NCBI GenBank assembly: GCA_012518795.1
Contig: JAAYRL010000054.1
Location: 33,834-97,833 of the forward strand
Length of the DNA: 64,000 nt
DNA from: Clostridiaceae bacterium
Lineage (GTDB): Bacteria > Bacillota > Clostridia > Saccharofermentanales > DTU023
Direction: 5' to 3'
The notes under the pieces were generated by a model. The model had not been told where the DNA came from. It saw nothing but the letters and a program-made list of their open reading frames with translations, and did no database searches. Below, in pieces: positions 56,073 to 64,000 of the stretch; the stretch's first letter is position 1; each line of letters starts with the position of its first letter. The translations under genes were made by a program, and so were the position numbers.

Positions 56073-57068
56073 TTATTCTTCCATTTGCGCCAGAACGGCA
56101 GTAATTCCAACAACACCTACAATATCACTAACCGAACAACCGCGTGAAAGATCGTTTACCGGCTTGGCGATGCCTTGCAGAACCGGACCGTATGCTTCCG
56201 CTTCGCCCAGATATTGAACCAACTTATAACCGATATTGCCGGTATTAAGATCCGGGAAAATTAAGACATTAGCTTTTCCGCCAACTTTATTACCCGGTGC
56301 TTTTTTCTCGCTGGTAACAGGTGATAAGGCAGTGTCGATTTGTACTTCACCGTCAAGCAGCAAATCAGGTGCTTTTTCTTGTGCTAATTTCGTAGCTTCA
56401 ATAACTTTATCAACCATTTCACTTGATGCACTGCCAAAAGTGGAATATGAAGTCATCGCAACGACAGGCTCTTCGCCAATTAAATTACGGAACGATTGAG
56501 CTGAGGAAATCGCAATTTCCGATAATTGATCAGCATCCGGATTTTCATTTAAGGCGCAGTCAGCAAAAAGCAGCGTACCGTTTGAACCCAAATCAGTTTT
56601 TGTAACCATGACAAAGAAAGCAGAGACTAATTTAGTACCGGGCTTAGTGCGTAAAATCTGCAATGCAGGGCGCAGAACATTAGCAGTGCTGGTAACAGCT
56701 CCGGCTACCAAACCATCTGCAACTCCTTGATGAACCAGCATCATGCCGAAGTATACAGGATTAAGCATCATCTTACGTGCTTCCTCTTCAGTCATACCTT
56801 TTTTCTTGCGCATTTCATGGAAAATCTCGACAAACTCATCGTATTTTTCATAAGAGCTGGGGTCAATGTACTCAGCACCTTCTAAAGAATACTCCGGTGT
56901 CACCAATTTAATTTTGTCTTCATTCCCGATCAAAATTACATCGGCGATACCTTCAGTAATTATTTTTGAAGCTGCTTCAGTTACTCTCGGATCTTCAGTT
57001 TCCGGTAAAACGATTTTTTTACGATTTTTCTTAGCTTTTTCAAAAATTCCATTAATAAAATCTGTCAT
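56073..57068 (-). CDS. pta: Phosphate acetyltransferase
   Basis: 331 aa. Converts acetyl-CoA + phosphate to acetyl phosphate. Short clostridial form without the N-terminal regulatory domains of the E. coli enzyme. It has VLPETEDPRVTEAA, GMMLVHQGVADGLVAGA, MTSYSTFGSA and NVLIFPDLNTGNIGYKLVQ. RBS AGAGGTG is about 5 nt before the ATG. The 238-bp upstream gap contains TATTAT/TATAAT-like sequences and no other gene. Confidence 0.97.
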   Translation of the reverse strand: MTDFINGIFEKAKKNRKKIVLPETEDPRVTEAASKIITEGIADVILIGNEDKIKLVTPEYSLEGAEYIDPSSYEKYDEFVEIFHEMRKKKGMTEEEARKMMLNPVYFGMMLVHQGVADGLVAGAVTSTANVLRPALQILRTKPGTKLVSAFFVMVTKTDLGSNGTLLFADCALNENPDADQLSEIAISSAQSFRNLIGEEPVVAMTSYSTFGSASSEMVDKVIEATKLAQEKAPDLLLDGEVQIDTALSPVTSEKKAPGNKVGGKANVLIFPDLNTGNIGYKLVQYLGEAEAYGPVLQGIAKPVNDLSRGCSVSDIVGVVGITAVLAQMEE

Positions 57069-57306
57069 TTCACACCTCTTTCAATTATTGATTTGTATAA
57101 TATATGTCTAAATTAATAGGCAATTAATAATAGAATCACTTGCATTTCTAATAAACAACTAAAAGTATAATCAAGTATTTTTTAACAACGCCTGAATATT
57201 AGATATTATAATACAAGCGAATGTATCATTCAATTAAATAAGACTCAAATCCACTCTCTGTTTGATTACTTATCTTGCTTAATAAAACAATTGAAAACAT
57301 CTTGGT

Positions 57307-58614
57307 TTATTTAACAATCCCGCTGACTAAAACATATAATTGATCAGTAGCATTAAAAAGCATTTTTTTATCAATATTCTTATAGAATAAAGTATTAAGA
57401 GGACTTAAATTATCTTTATATTGATTGGTTGATAAACCTGCCCGAATTGCTGTTAAAACTTCCGAATTTGCATAATCATTCGGATCAGAAAAACCTTTTA
57501 CAATATGATCAGCATATAATGCCATCGCCTGTATATCAGTTTGATTGCTCATATTTTGTCCGGTCACCATATTGTAAATTTCATAAAGATTATTTGTTTG
57601 CAAAAGCTGTCGATTAACGAAACCTTCTGTATTCGAATTTTGCTGTTCGGGATTCAATTGATAAACAATTTTAATCGTATCCAAAGCTAATGCTGCAAAT
57701 GCTGTTTCCGCTGTCGGTACATAATTTTGCTCATCCGGCATGATACCGAAAGGATAAAACACTGATTCCGAATCAATTGAGTCACTAACAAGTTCCGACC
57801 AATTCTCATAAGGTTGACTCCATTTCTGATCAATTAAACTGAAAGATTCTAAAACATAAAGATTTACATCAGAAAGCCTGATTATATTTGTGTCCTGATA
57901 GGGATTAACTAACTCCGGATTTCCGGTTGGCTTGTCTGCTGAAGAAGTTTCCGGATAAAATATTCTTTCCACTTCTGATTGGTAATTAGGAATCAATTCA
58001 TCAGCGGAAAAATACGGCCAAACCCTTTCCATAATTTGCTCAATTTGTTGTTTAAGAGAACGTCCCGGATTTCGATTATAGGCAGTTAGCAAGACATCAG
58101 CATATTGTAAATCATATGTCCAAGTTATTTCAGTTTGTGCAAGAATATCACCATTTCTGTTTATTTGCGTTATCCAAGTCTGATCAGTCAGATATATTTC
58201 CGTGATCATATCTTGCCATACCTTAAATTCTTTTTGTTCCGCGGCCAATGCCAGATATTTTCCCCAAAGTAATTGATCTGTCAAATTAAAGGTGGTTTCT
58301 TGAATAATTTCATCGTTTTTAGCTAGCTCGATACTTGATATGATGCCTTGGAATGATTTTTTATTATCTTCCAGTTCTAAATCAATTAAGAAATTCTCTC
58401 TAAATGCTCGTTCGACTTCACGATCAGCAGGCTTCAATTTTTCGATGATTCCCTTATCATCCCAAATTGAATAGTGGCGATTAGCCAAAGGTTCAACGCC
58501 GTAAGAATCCAAAAGAAAACCCGGATATATAAATAATAGAACAATAGCAATTACAATTAATACTACCGGTACAACAATCTTGAAAATTTTCGGTATTTGC
58601 TTTTCAGTCAGCAA
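57307..58614 (-). CDS. Membrane-anchored protein of unknown function
   Basis: 435 aa. One N-terminal helix (about 12-31) and a large extracytoplasmic domain rich in Trp and helical segments. Regions such as LWGKYLALAAEQKEF, TWTYDLQYADVLLTAY and TAETAFAALALDTIKIVYQL recall (alpha/alpha)-barrel proteins like GH8 glycosidases; this is inference, and no catalytic motif was identified. TTG start with GAGG 8 nt upstream. It is divergent from tmcAL. Confidence 0.7.
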   Translation of the reverse strand: MLTEKQIPKIFKIVVPVVLIVIAIVLLFIYPGFLLDSYGVEPLANRHYSIWDDKGIIEKLKPADREVERAFRENFLIDLELEDNKKSFQGIISSIELAKNDEIIQETTFNLTDQLLWGKYLALAAEQKEFKVWQDMITEIYLTDQTWITQINRNGDILAQTEITWTYDLQYADVLLTAYNRNPGRSLKQQIEQIMERVWPYFSADELIPNYQSEVERIFYPETSSADKPTGNPELVNPYQDTNIIRLSDVNLYVLESFSLIDQKWSQPYENWSELVSDSIDSESVFYPFGIMPDEQNYVPTAETAFAALALDTIKIVYQLNPEQQNSNTEGFVNRQLLQTNNLYEIYNMVTGQNMSNQTDIQAMALYADHIVKGFSDPNDYANSEVLTAIRAGLSTNQYKDNLSPLNTLFYKNIDKKMLFNATDQLYVLVSGIVK

Positions 58615-58707
58615 AACTACTACCTCACTTTGTCTAATATGCTATTATCTTAGAATATATAATTAAATTAATAAAGAATTGATTTTTGAGGTTAGATAAT
58701 TAATTTT

Positions 58708-59970
58708 ATGAATATAACAGGAATCATTGCTGAATATAATCCGTTTCATAATGGACATTATTATCAAATTGAGCAAATTAGAAATTTTAGTCAAAGACCT
58801 TTTCTAATTGCAATAATTTCCGGTTATTTCTGCCAAAGGGGTGAACCGGCAATCACCTCACCTCGCATCAGAACAAAAATTGCATTAGAAAACGGAGTGG
58901 ACTTAGTCTTGCAAATGCCGACTTATTCAGCCGTCGGCTCAGCTGAAATATTCGCTTCTGTTGCTGCTAAAATACTTGATCGAACCGGAATCTGTGAGAA
59001 TTTAGCTTTTGGAGCTGAGCAAAATCGTTTGGACGAATTAAAACAAATAGCCAAGCTTCTGGTTAAACAAGAAAATGAGTTGTGGCTTTATATAGATCAA
59101 AAATTAAAACTTGGAATATCATATGCCAAAGCTCGCGAGCAATTCGTTGCAGAAAAACTCACTCCGAAAACCGCTGAACTCTTACAGCAATCCAATCAGA
59201 TATTGGCAATCGAATATTTAAAAGCTATTTTAAAATATAAATTAAGCTTAAAACCTTGGTTGATTCCACGTCAAGGCAGTAATTATTCGGATCCTGATTT
59301 GAATTGTCTTACCGAAGATGTTTTTACTAAAAATCCGGAGGAATGTTGCTTTGCCTCAGCTTTGGCCATCCGGAATCAGATTGTAAAATCATCCGGCAAA
59401 TCTGATTTTCCGATAAATCTAATTGAAAAATTGTCATCGGTTGTTCCTCGTAAAGCTTTAGCTGCCTTGCTATACAACGTTTCGAAACACAAAGCAATCA
59501 ACATGGAATCATTTTCTGACTTATATTATTACGTGCTTGAGACTACAAAGGTACCGGTAACACGTTATTTAGATGAAGCTTTGTTCAATCGCTTAAAAAA
59601 AGTTGTGCGATTCACCGATCATAATTACCCGCCAATTGAAGATTTAATAGATCAGGTCAAAACTAAACAATTACCTGAAACCAGAGTTAAACGTGCATTA
59701 ACTAACTTGTTATTACAGATTAAAGAAAAACCGAATTTCGAACCAAGTTATATTCAGGTATTGGGCTTTAATAGACAGGGTCGATATTTATTAAAACGTA
59801 TGGCAAAATCTGCTCAATTGCCAATTATTACCAATTTTAGCGAATTAAATACAGTGTTGACTTCGGATAATATCTGGCAAGAAGAATTGGAATTGGCTGC
59901 CGCCAGAATTTGGTTGAAACAAGCAGGCAGCTCTTTGAATGAAGTTTTTGCCAGTCCGGTAATTATTTGA
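58708..59970 (+). CDS. tmcAL: tRNA(Met) cytidine acetate ligase
   Basis: 420 aa. Nucleotidyltransferase-fold enzyme that activates acetate with ATP to acetylate the wobble cytidine of elongator tRNA-Met. The HxGH-type motif is FHNGHYYQ (His14, His17), followed by SGYFCQRGEPA and LVLQMPTYSAVGSAEIFA. Full length. The RBS is distant (GAGG about 17 nt from the ATG). An elongator-type tRNA with CAT anticodon is encoded at 10281, and acetate is supplied by ackA-pta 1.6 kb away. Confidence 0.94.
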   Translation: MNITGIIAEYNPFHNGHYYQIEQIRNFSQRPFLIAIISGYFCQRGEPAITSPRIRTKIALENGVDLVLQMPTYSAVGSAEIFASVAAKILDRTGICENLAFGAEQNRLDELKQIAKLLVKQENELWLYIDQKLKLGISYAKAREQFVAEKLTPKTAELLQQSNQILAIEYLKAILKYKLSLKPWLIPRQGSNYSDPDLNCLTEDVFTKNPEECCFASALAIRNQIVKSSGKSDFPINLIEKLSSVVPRKALAALLYNVSKHKAINMESFSDLYYYVLETTKVPVTRYLDEALFNRLKKVVRFTDHNYPPIEDLIDQVKTKQLPETRVKRALTNLLLQIKEKPNFEPSYIQVLGFNRQGRYLLKRMAKSAQLPIITNFSELNTVLTSDNIWQEELELAAARIWLKQAGSSLNEVFASPVII

Positions 59971-60088
59971 GATAACTTTTAAATATTATGCAGGCATTTT
60001 AATCAGATATTGTTTATTCCAATAATAAATCTCTAAGTTTTAAAATGTTTTTGTTAATGATACAATTATAAAAAATCAGGAGTTAAGT

Positions 60089-60901
60089 GTGAAACGGAAG
60101 TATTGGAAAATCCGCAATATAGTCGGCCAAATTCTTATTATTTTATTACTTGGATTCGCTCTACTTTGGATCAGAAGTAACATTCAGCATTTACAACCTT
60201 TATTGGCAATGAAGTGGTTAAAATTAATCTTTGTTCTTCTGGCAATTTTATATCTGATTTTCTGTATCGGTTGCATCACTACTCTAATTGCCGATCATGT
60301 CATCCATCCCTATAATCCTGCCGACCCGAAAAGTCTGGCAATTCTGGCTAAAGTAGATAAATATAAGCTTGATGCCGCTTTATTGAGAAAAATTAAACAA
60401 CAAGGAAATATTGTACAGCTGATCATTCAATGGCTTGCTCAACATAATTATCAGCAGGTTGCCAAACATCGTCTAGGTCTGATTTTCGAAAAAAAGACTG
60501 CTTTTGTAAATCATAGATTTAAAAACAAATATCATCGAACATTCTTACTCTATCGACCGCTATTAAATGTCTTGATAATTGATAATATTTTGTCTGAAAC
60601 ATTAAAGTTTATCGAATCGGAAAGTCAGACAAAGCCGGTCAGTCAAAATAATCTTATTTTGATCACAGACATGAAAAACGAGGAAGAAATACTCTCAGCC
60701 GGAGCCGGAATTGTTAACTATGTCAGTACAGAACAAACTTCTTATCTTTATCCGATCTTCCTCGATATGAGTCATGCTCATCTATTTTATCCACAGGACA
60801 TATCTTTATTTCCGTGGTATAAACGTTTAGCACAGAAGTTTAATTTAATCAGCTTTAAATCTTGGCTGAGAAATAATATTCAGACAAACAAAAATTCTTA
60901 A
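60089..60901 (+). CDS. Two-helix membrane protein, next to the metzincin
   Basis: 270 aa. Two N-terminal membrane helices (about 10-28 and 43-68) form a hairpin, leaving a cytoplasmic C-terminal domain of about 200 residues. That domain is basic in its first half and has LLNVLIIDNIL and NLILITDMKNEEE stretches. No family recognised. GTG start with AGGAG 7 nt upstream. It lies 18 nt before the metzincin gene, so the two are probably an operon and could interact. Confidence 0.7.
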   Translation: MKRKYWKIRNIVGQILIILLLGFALLWIRSNIQHLQPLLAMKWLKLIFVLLAILYLIFCIGCITTLIADHVIHPYNPADPKSLAILAKVDKYKLDAALLRKIKQQGNIVQLIIQWLAQHNYQQVAKHRLGLIFEKKTAFVNHRFKNKYHRTFLLYRPLLNVLIIDNILSETLKFIESESQTKPVSQNNLILITDMKNEEEILSAGAGIVNYVSTEQTSYLYPIFLDMSHAHLFYPQDISLFPWYKRLAQKFNLISFKSWLRNNIQTNKNS

Positions 60902-60919
60902 AGATTCTTATGAGCTATT

Positions 60920-61792
60920 ATGAGCCGTTCCCCTTTACATTTAACCTATGATCCGCATAGCGGTTTTCAACTAACAGTTCGTGTCTGTTTTAATAAATCT
61001 TCACTAAAAATTTTCTCACATAATCAATCCTACAAACACCATGTCATTGAAGGTATTGAACAAAATTGGTCCGGTCTTTATCCGATGAATTCAGAACTTA
61101 AGCAGGCATGTTCAGACTTTTTATTGTCGCAAAGAAAAAAACAAATTTCAGCTGAACAGCGACAATCAAAATTACTTGCTGATAAATCTTCAAAAGATAC
61201 ATCCTGTCAATTATCCGAACAACATTTAGCAGAACTGCCGTTATACGTAAAATTGGATGAAGATAGCCTTTCATGTAAGCAAAATCCAAGAATTGTTTTT
61301 CTTAAGCGTTTTTTAGAGGGCAAAAAAAGACCGATACCGATTTTTATTAAAAAACCTCGCATTTTACCATCACATGTTGCGAGTGGACTATTCCGCAGGT
61401 TCTGGGGGATTTTTCGCACCGGACAAATTGAAAGTATCGGCTATAATTGGAGTAGAAACTTTCCCGGTTACGCAGTAATTAATGATTTGCGCAGTACACA
61501 TCATTTGCGACAAGTAGCAGCACATGAAGCAGGGCATTTATTTGGAATAGGTGATGCTTATGCTGCTTGGTATCGTTTCTTCTACGCTGCACCAAATACA
61601 AAAAACTATATGATGCATTACAATACTCGAGTTCATACTCAGGAAATTGCGATGTTGATTCGTGCATATGTAAAGATGAAAGCCCAGTTTTTTCCTCGCA
61701 AATTTAATTTACAAAATTTATTTAAAGGCATTTATCGAGAATTCAAATATTACCTCAAAAAAATTTATAAACTAATTTGTAAAAAAAGTTAG
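60920..61792 (+). CDS. Signal-less metzincin-type metalloprotease
   Basis: 290 aa. The zinc site HEAGHLFGIGD (202-212) is the HExxHxxGxxD form, with Asp as third ligand as in snapalysin-like metzincins. A methionine-turn candidate follows at MMHYN (about 230). There is no signal peptide or membrane helix, so it appears cytoplasmic. The first 180 residues and a lysine-rich C-terminus are not recognised. The RBS is weak, suggesting coupling to the preceding membrane-protein gene. It overlaps the end of the convergent aroE by 4 bp. Confidence 0.75.
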   Translation: MSRSPLHLTYDPHSGFQLTVRVCFNKSSLKIFSHNQSYKHHVIEGIEQNWSGLYPMNSELKQACSDFLLSQRKKQISAEQRQSKLLADKSSKDTSCQLSEQHLAELPLYVKLDEDSLSCKQNPRIVFLKRFLEGKKRPIPIFIKKPRILPSHVASGLFRRFWGIFRTGQIESIGYNWSRNFPGYAVINDLRSTHHLRQVAAHEAGHLFGIGDAYAAWYRFFYAAPNTKNYMMHYNTRVHTQEIAMLIRAYVKMKAQFFPRKFNLQNLFKGIYREFKYYLKKIYKLICKKS

Positions 61793-62724
61793 ATTGCTTG
61801 ATTTGACCAATTTTCTAAAATAAATTTTTCCGGATCAAATTTCACAACAAAATTTTTCCAAAGTTTTTCTGCTTTTTCAATAGAATATTCCTCTTCAAAC
61901 CAAATCGAATGTGAAGCATATGCTTGATAGAATAACATTGAGAGTCCATTCTTGATTTCTAAGTCCATCTCAGTCGCCAGCTTCAACAATTTGGTGCGGA
62001 TCGGATTATATATAACATCAAATACTCTCGGTTTTGATTCAATTAAAATATGTTGAATAATCTTTTCCGGCAAAGGAATTTGCTCAATTTCAGGGTACAT
62101 TCCTGCTGAAGTCGTATTAATCAACAGATCCGGTGTTTGATTGAATTTGAAGATTTCTTCCGGATCATTAATAAAGGTAATTTGTTGTCCGGTCGCCATG
62201 CTTTCATAAGTTCCGGCAGATAATTCTTTCACTTCAATAATTTCAGCAAATTCACACTTTAATTTCTTCAGATTATTTATATTTCTGTGAATTAAAGAAA
62301 TATTCGGTATTTCCATAGCGAGTAAAGTATATAATGCTGTCCGTGAGGTATTCCCTGCACCGATAATCATTGCATGATCGGGTTTCGGCCATTCCGCCAA
62401 AGCCAGTTCCAATCCCATGCCGTCTGTATTATAACCCTGTTCACGAGCAACAGAATTGACAACACCTAAAATCTTCGCACTATCAGAAGTTCCTTGTAAA
62501 TGTGAAATTATCTCTTTTTTGTATGGAATTGTAACATTCAAATACTGATATTCTTTCAGGATAGTACCAATTTTCTCGGAAAAATCTTCAGGTCGAACTC
62601 TAAACTCCTTATACTCGCCTTTTCTACCAGCCTGCTCATACAAATAATTATGAATTGCAGGTGAAATAGAATAATTCAACGGATATCCGACAATACCTGA
62701 TTTAACAATATTTTTATCAGTCAT
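61789..62724 (-). CDS. aroE: Shikimate dehydrogenase
   Basis: 311 aa. NADP-dependent reduction of 3-dehydroshikimate in aromatic amino-acid synthesis. It has GIVGYPLNYSISPAIHN (shikimate-binding serines), NVTIPYK (catalytic Lys), NTDGMGLELAL, the nucleotide-binding IIGAGNTSRTAL, and NTTSAGMYP. About 30 residues longer than usual at the C-terminus. RBS AAAGGAG is 6 nt before the ATG. Alone here, without other aro genes. Confidence 0.95.
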   Translation of the reverse strand: MTDKNIVKSGIVGYPLNYSISPAIHNYLYEQAGRKGEYKEFRVRPEDFSEKIGTILKEYQYLNVTIPYKKEIISHLQGTSDSAKILGVVNSVAREQGYNTDGMGLELALAEWPKPDHAMIIGAGNTSRTALYTLLAMEIPNISLIHRNINNLKKLKCEFAEIIEVKELSAGTYESMATGQQITFINDPEEIFKFNQTPDLLINTTSAGMYPEIEQIPLPEKIIQHILIESKPRVFDVIYNPIRTKLLKLATEMDLEIKNGLSMLFYQAYASHSIWFEEEYSIEKAEKLWKNFVVKFDPEKFILENWSNQAI

Positions 62725-62841
62725 TTAAGTCTCCTTTAGATGCAGTTTTAAATAATTAATTCATATTGTTCGAGTTCAATCGCAATAAATTTCATGATAT
62801 AATATTCTATAGTTTCTGATCATTTCTGAAAAGAGGTTCAA

Positions 62842-63879
62842 GTGCCCATATTAACTATTTCCAGAGAAGCAGGCAGTTTTGGAGATGAATTCGCTGAACG
62901 CTTATCAAATAAAAGCGGATATACTCTAATAGATTTTGATCAAATGATCGAAATATTTCTCAAGCCGATAGCCAGCGAACATGAAAAACAGATGCTCGAA
63001 GTAAGTGCCAAATATTTTTTCGAGCCAATTACTACAGATCAGCAAATGAACTTCAAAGCATATTTGGAAGGCTCTATTAATGATTGGGCAAAGAATCATA
63101 ATGCAATATTACTTGGTTGCGGTGCGAATTATTTTTTAAAAGATCATCCCCGAGCAATTCATTTGCGAACCATTGCGCCCTTAGAAATTCGTGAACTGCG
63201 AATAGAAACTTCTCAAGAACAATACCGTAATTATTTACAATACAAAGAAAAGAACAAAGAATTTACTACTTCTATTGATTCTCTACATGAATTGAAATTC
63301 ATGGAGAAATTCATTCCATCTTCCCAAATTGTCGATATTTCCCCCGGTGATTTAACTCAAAGGATTGATCGCCAATATCGTCGCTTTATTAGTACATTAT
63401 TCCAAGCCGATGATAATCAATTCGATTCTTTTCATTTGATATTGAATACGGATAAATTATCTTTAGATGCTTGTTTAAGTGTAACTAATGCTTTAATTGA
63501 GGACTATGAAATCAATCGCCATTTAGCAAGACAAGGTAATAGCGAGCAAGCAATTCTGCAAAGCACCAATTTACCTGAATTCAAAAACGAATCAGAAAAA
63601 GAATTTGCCAGGTTGCTTAACCTATATCAAGTTGAATGGCGTTATGAACCTAAGTTCTTTCCGGTTGAATGGGATGAAGAAAACAGAGTAACTATGGCAT
63701 TCAGTCCGGATTTCTATTTACCTAAGTTTGATTTGTATTTGGAATTAACCACAATGGATCAACGATATGTCAGTGCTAAACGAAAAAAGCTTAAAAAACT
63801 TGAAGAACTATATCCCGGAATTAATGTTAAAATCATTTATCGGCGAGATTTCTTATCGCTAATTCAACGTTTTGAATAA
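62842..63879 (+). CDS. Cytidylate-kinase-like domain fused to PD-(D/E)XK-like domain
   Basis: 345 aa. Residues 1-185 resemble cytidylate-kinase-like P-loop proteins, starting ILTISREAGSFGDEFAERLS, with ILLGCGANYFL and an R-rich lid (REL-RIETSQEQYR). Residues about 240-345 resemble a restriction-endonuclease-like fold: FKNESEKEFARLL, then FSPDFYLPKFDLYLELT (Asp about 290, Glu about 300) and KIIYRRDF. GTG start; AGAGG is 5 nt upstream. Neither activity is proven, and the P-loop lacks the standard GxxxxGKS. It may be a nucleotide-triggered nuclease or simply a binding protein. Confidence 0.7.
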   Translation: MPILTISREAGSFGDEFAERLSNKSGYTLIDFDQMIEIFLKPIASEHEKQMLEVSAKYFFEPITTDQQMNFKAYLEGSINDWAKNHNAILLGCGANYFLKDHPRAIHLRTIAPLEIRELRIETSQEQYRNYLQYKEKNKEFTTSIDSLHELKFMEKFIPSSQIVDISPGDLTQRIDRQYRRFISTLFQADDNQFDSFHLILNTDKLSLDACLSVTNALIEDYEINRHLARQGNSEQAILQSTNLPEFKNESEKEFARLLNLYQVEWRYEPKFFPVEWDEENRVTMAFSPDFYLPKFDLYLELTTMDQRYVSAKRKKLKKLEELYPGINVKIIYRRDFLSLIQRFE

Positions 63880-63883
63880 GACC

Positions 63884-63925
63884 AGCTATAAAAAGTCAAC
63901 AAAGAAATAAAAAGATTTTATAGCT
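63884..63925. repeat. 10-bp inverted repeat after the kinase-nuclease gene
   Basis: AGCTATAAAA / TTTTATAGCT, perfect, 22-nt loop, directly after the stop codon. It may act as a weak terminator, although no T-run follows. Confidence 0.45.
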
Positions 63926-63944
63926 AACAGAAAGTAAAAAACAA

Positions 63945-64000
63945 AATAGAACCTTGAAAATTGAATAGGAAAAGTGCAACACAAATAAAGCATTGGAAAA
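63945..64000 (+). other. Possible rRNA operon leader (window edge)
   Basis: ACCTTGAAAATTGAATAGG resembles the conserved sequence found ahead of 16S and 23S rRNA genes in many Clostridia. No rRNA sequence itself is in the window, so this is a weak call that the sequence beyond the edge could confirm. Confidence 0.3.

Overview
The window is AT-rich (by eye, mid-30s % GC) chromosomal DNA from a low-GC Gram-positive bacterium, most likely an anaerobic member of the Clostridia. Evidence for this is the content of typical Firmicutes housekeeping genes (rqcH, tmcAL, holA, der, typA, mltG, ackA-pta, queH, a YdbC-type PC4 protein), strong AGGAGG-like ribosome binding sites, frequent GTG/TTG starts, and no outer-membrane genes. 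I cannot name the species. Almost every long stretch encodes a recognisable core gene. The accessory or unusual material sits in the gaps and in a few islands.

Layout. 1-3.9 kb: 5' part of a signal peptidase I gene with in-frame repeats, then aspS and hisS, all on the minus strand. 4.2-6.7 kb: a DtxR/MntR-like regulator, an array of 56-nt palindromic modules, then a minus-strand operon of zinc-ribbon membrane protein, isochorismatase-like hydrolase and a 38-residue membrane peptide. 6.9-9.0 kb: an IS1634-like insertion sequence flanked by an identical 66-bp direct repeat. 9.1-10.5 kb: carbamate kinase and two tRNA genes behind a consensus promoter. 10.8-21.6 kb: minus-strand block radC-mreC-mreD-PBP2, asnS, SEC-C protein, holA, comEC, engB. 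21.7-24.2 kb: two tandem PRPP-synthetase-like paralogues. 24.3-29.7 kb: rqcH, queH, ruvB, ruvA, ruvC. 30-37.2 kb: YihY protein, an EIIC-type permease with an odd N-terminal domain, and a lipoprotein/ABC exporter trio.

37.3-42.9 kb is the most unusual island. It holds a glycosyltransferase-acyltransferase fusion, a TetR regulator, a collapsed patatin gene, a full-length radical-SAM/SPASM enzyme, and a divergently transcribed paralogue of that enzyme that has lost all the iron-sulphur cysteines. 43-47.4 kb: ydbC, glgP, a short prepilin peptidase and a CPBP protease-like protein. 47.5-48.1 kb: a second, larger array of the same 56-nt module found at 4.7 kb. 48.2-57.1 kb: U32 protein, mltG, typA, der, rpmF, DUF1934, ackA, pta. 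57.3-63.9 kb: an unknown anchored protein, tmcAL, a two-helix membrane protein next to a signal-less metzincin, aroE, and a P-loop kinase-like domain fused to a PD-(D/E)XK-like domain. The last 50 bases resemble an rRNA leader.

Cross-cutting observation: many intergenic gaps carry their own short tandem repeat (units of 16, 17, 21, 26, about 31, 43, 71 or 92 bp). Each has a different sequence, except that the 71- and 92-bp units share a 56-nt core. That shared core, present in both arrays between convergent genes, together with the radical-SAM/pseudo-radical-SAM pair, is the best candidate here for something not yet described.
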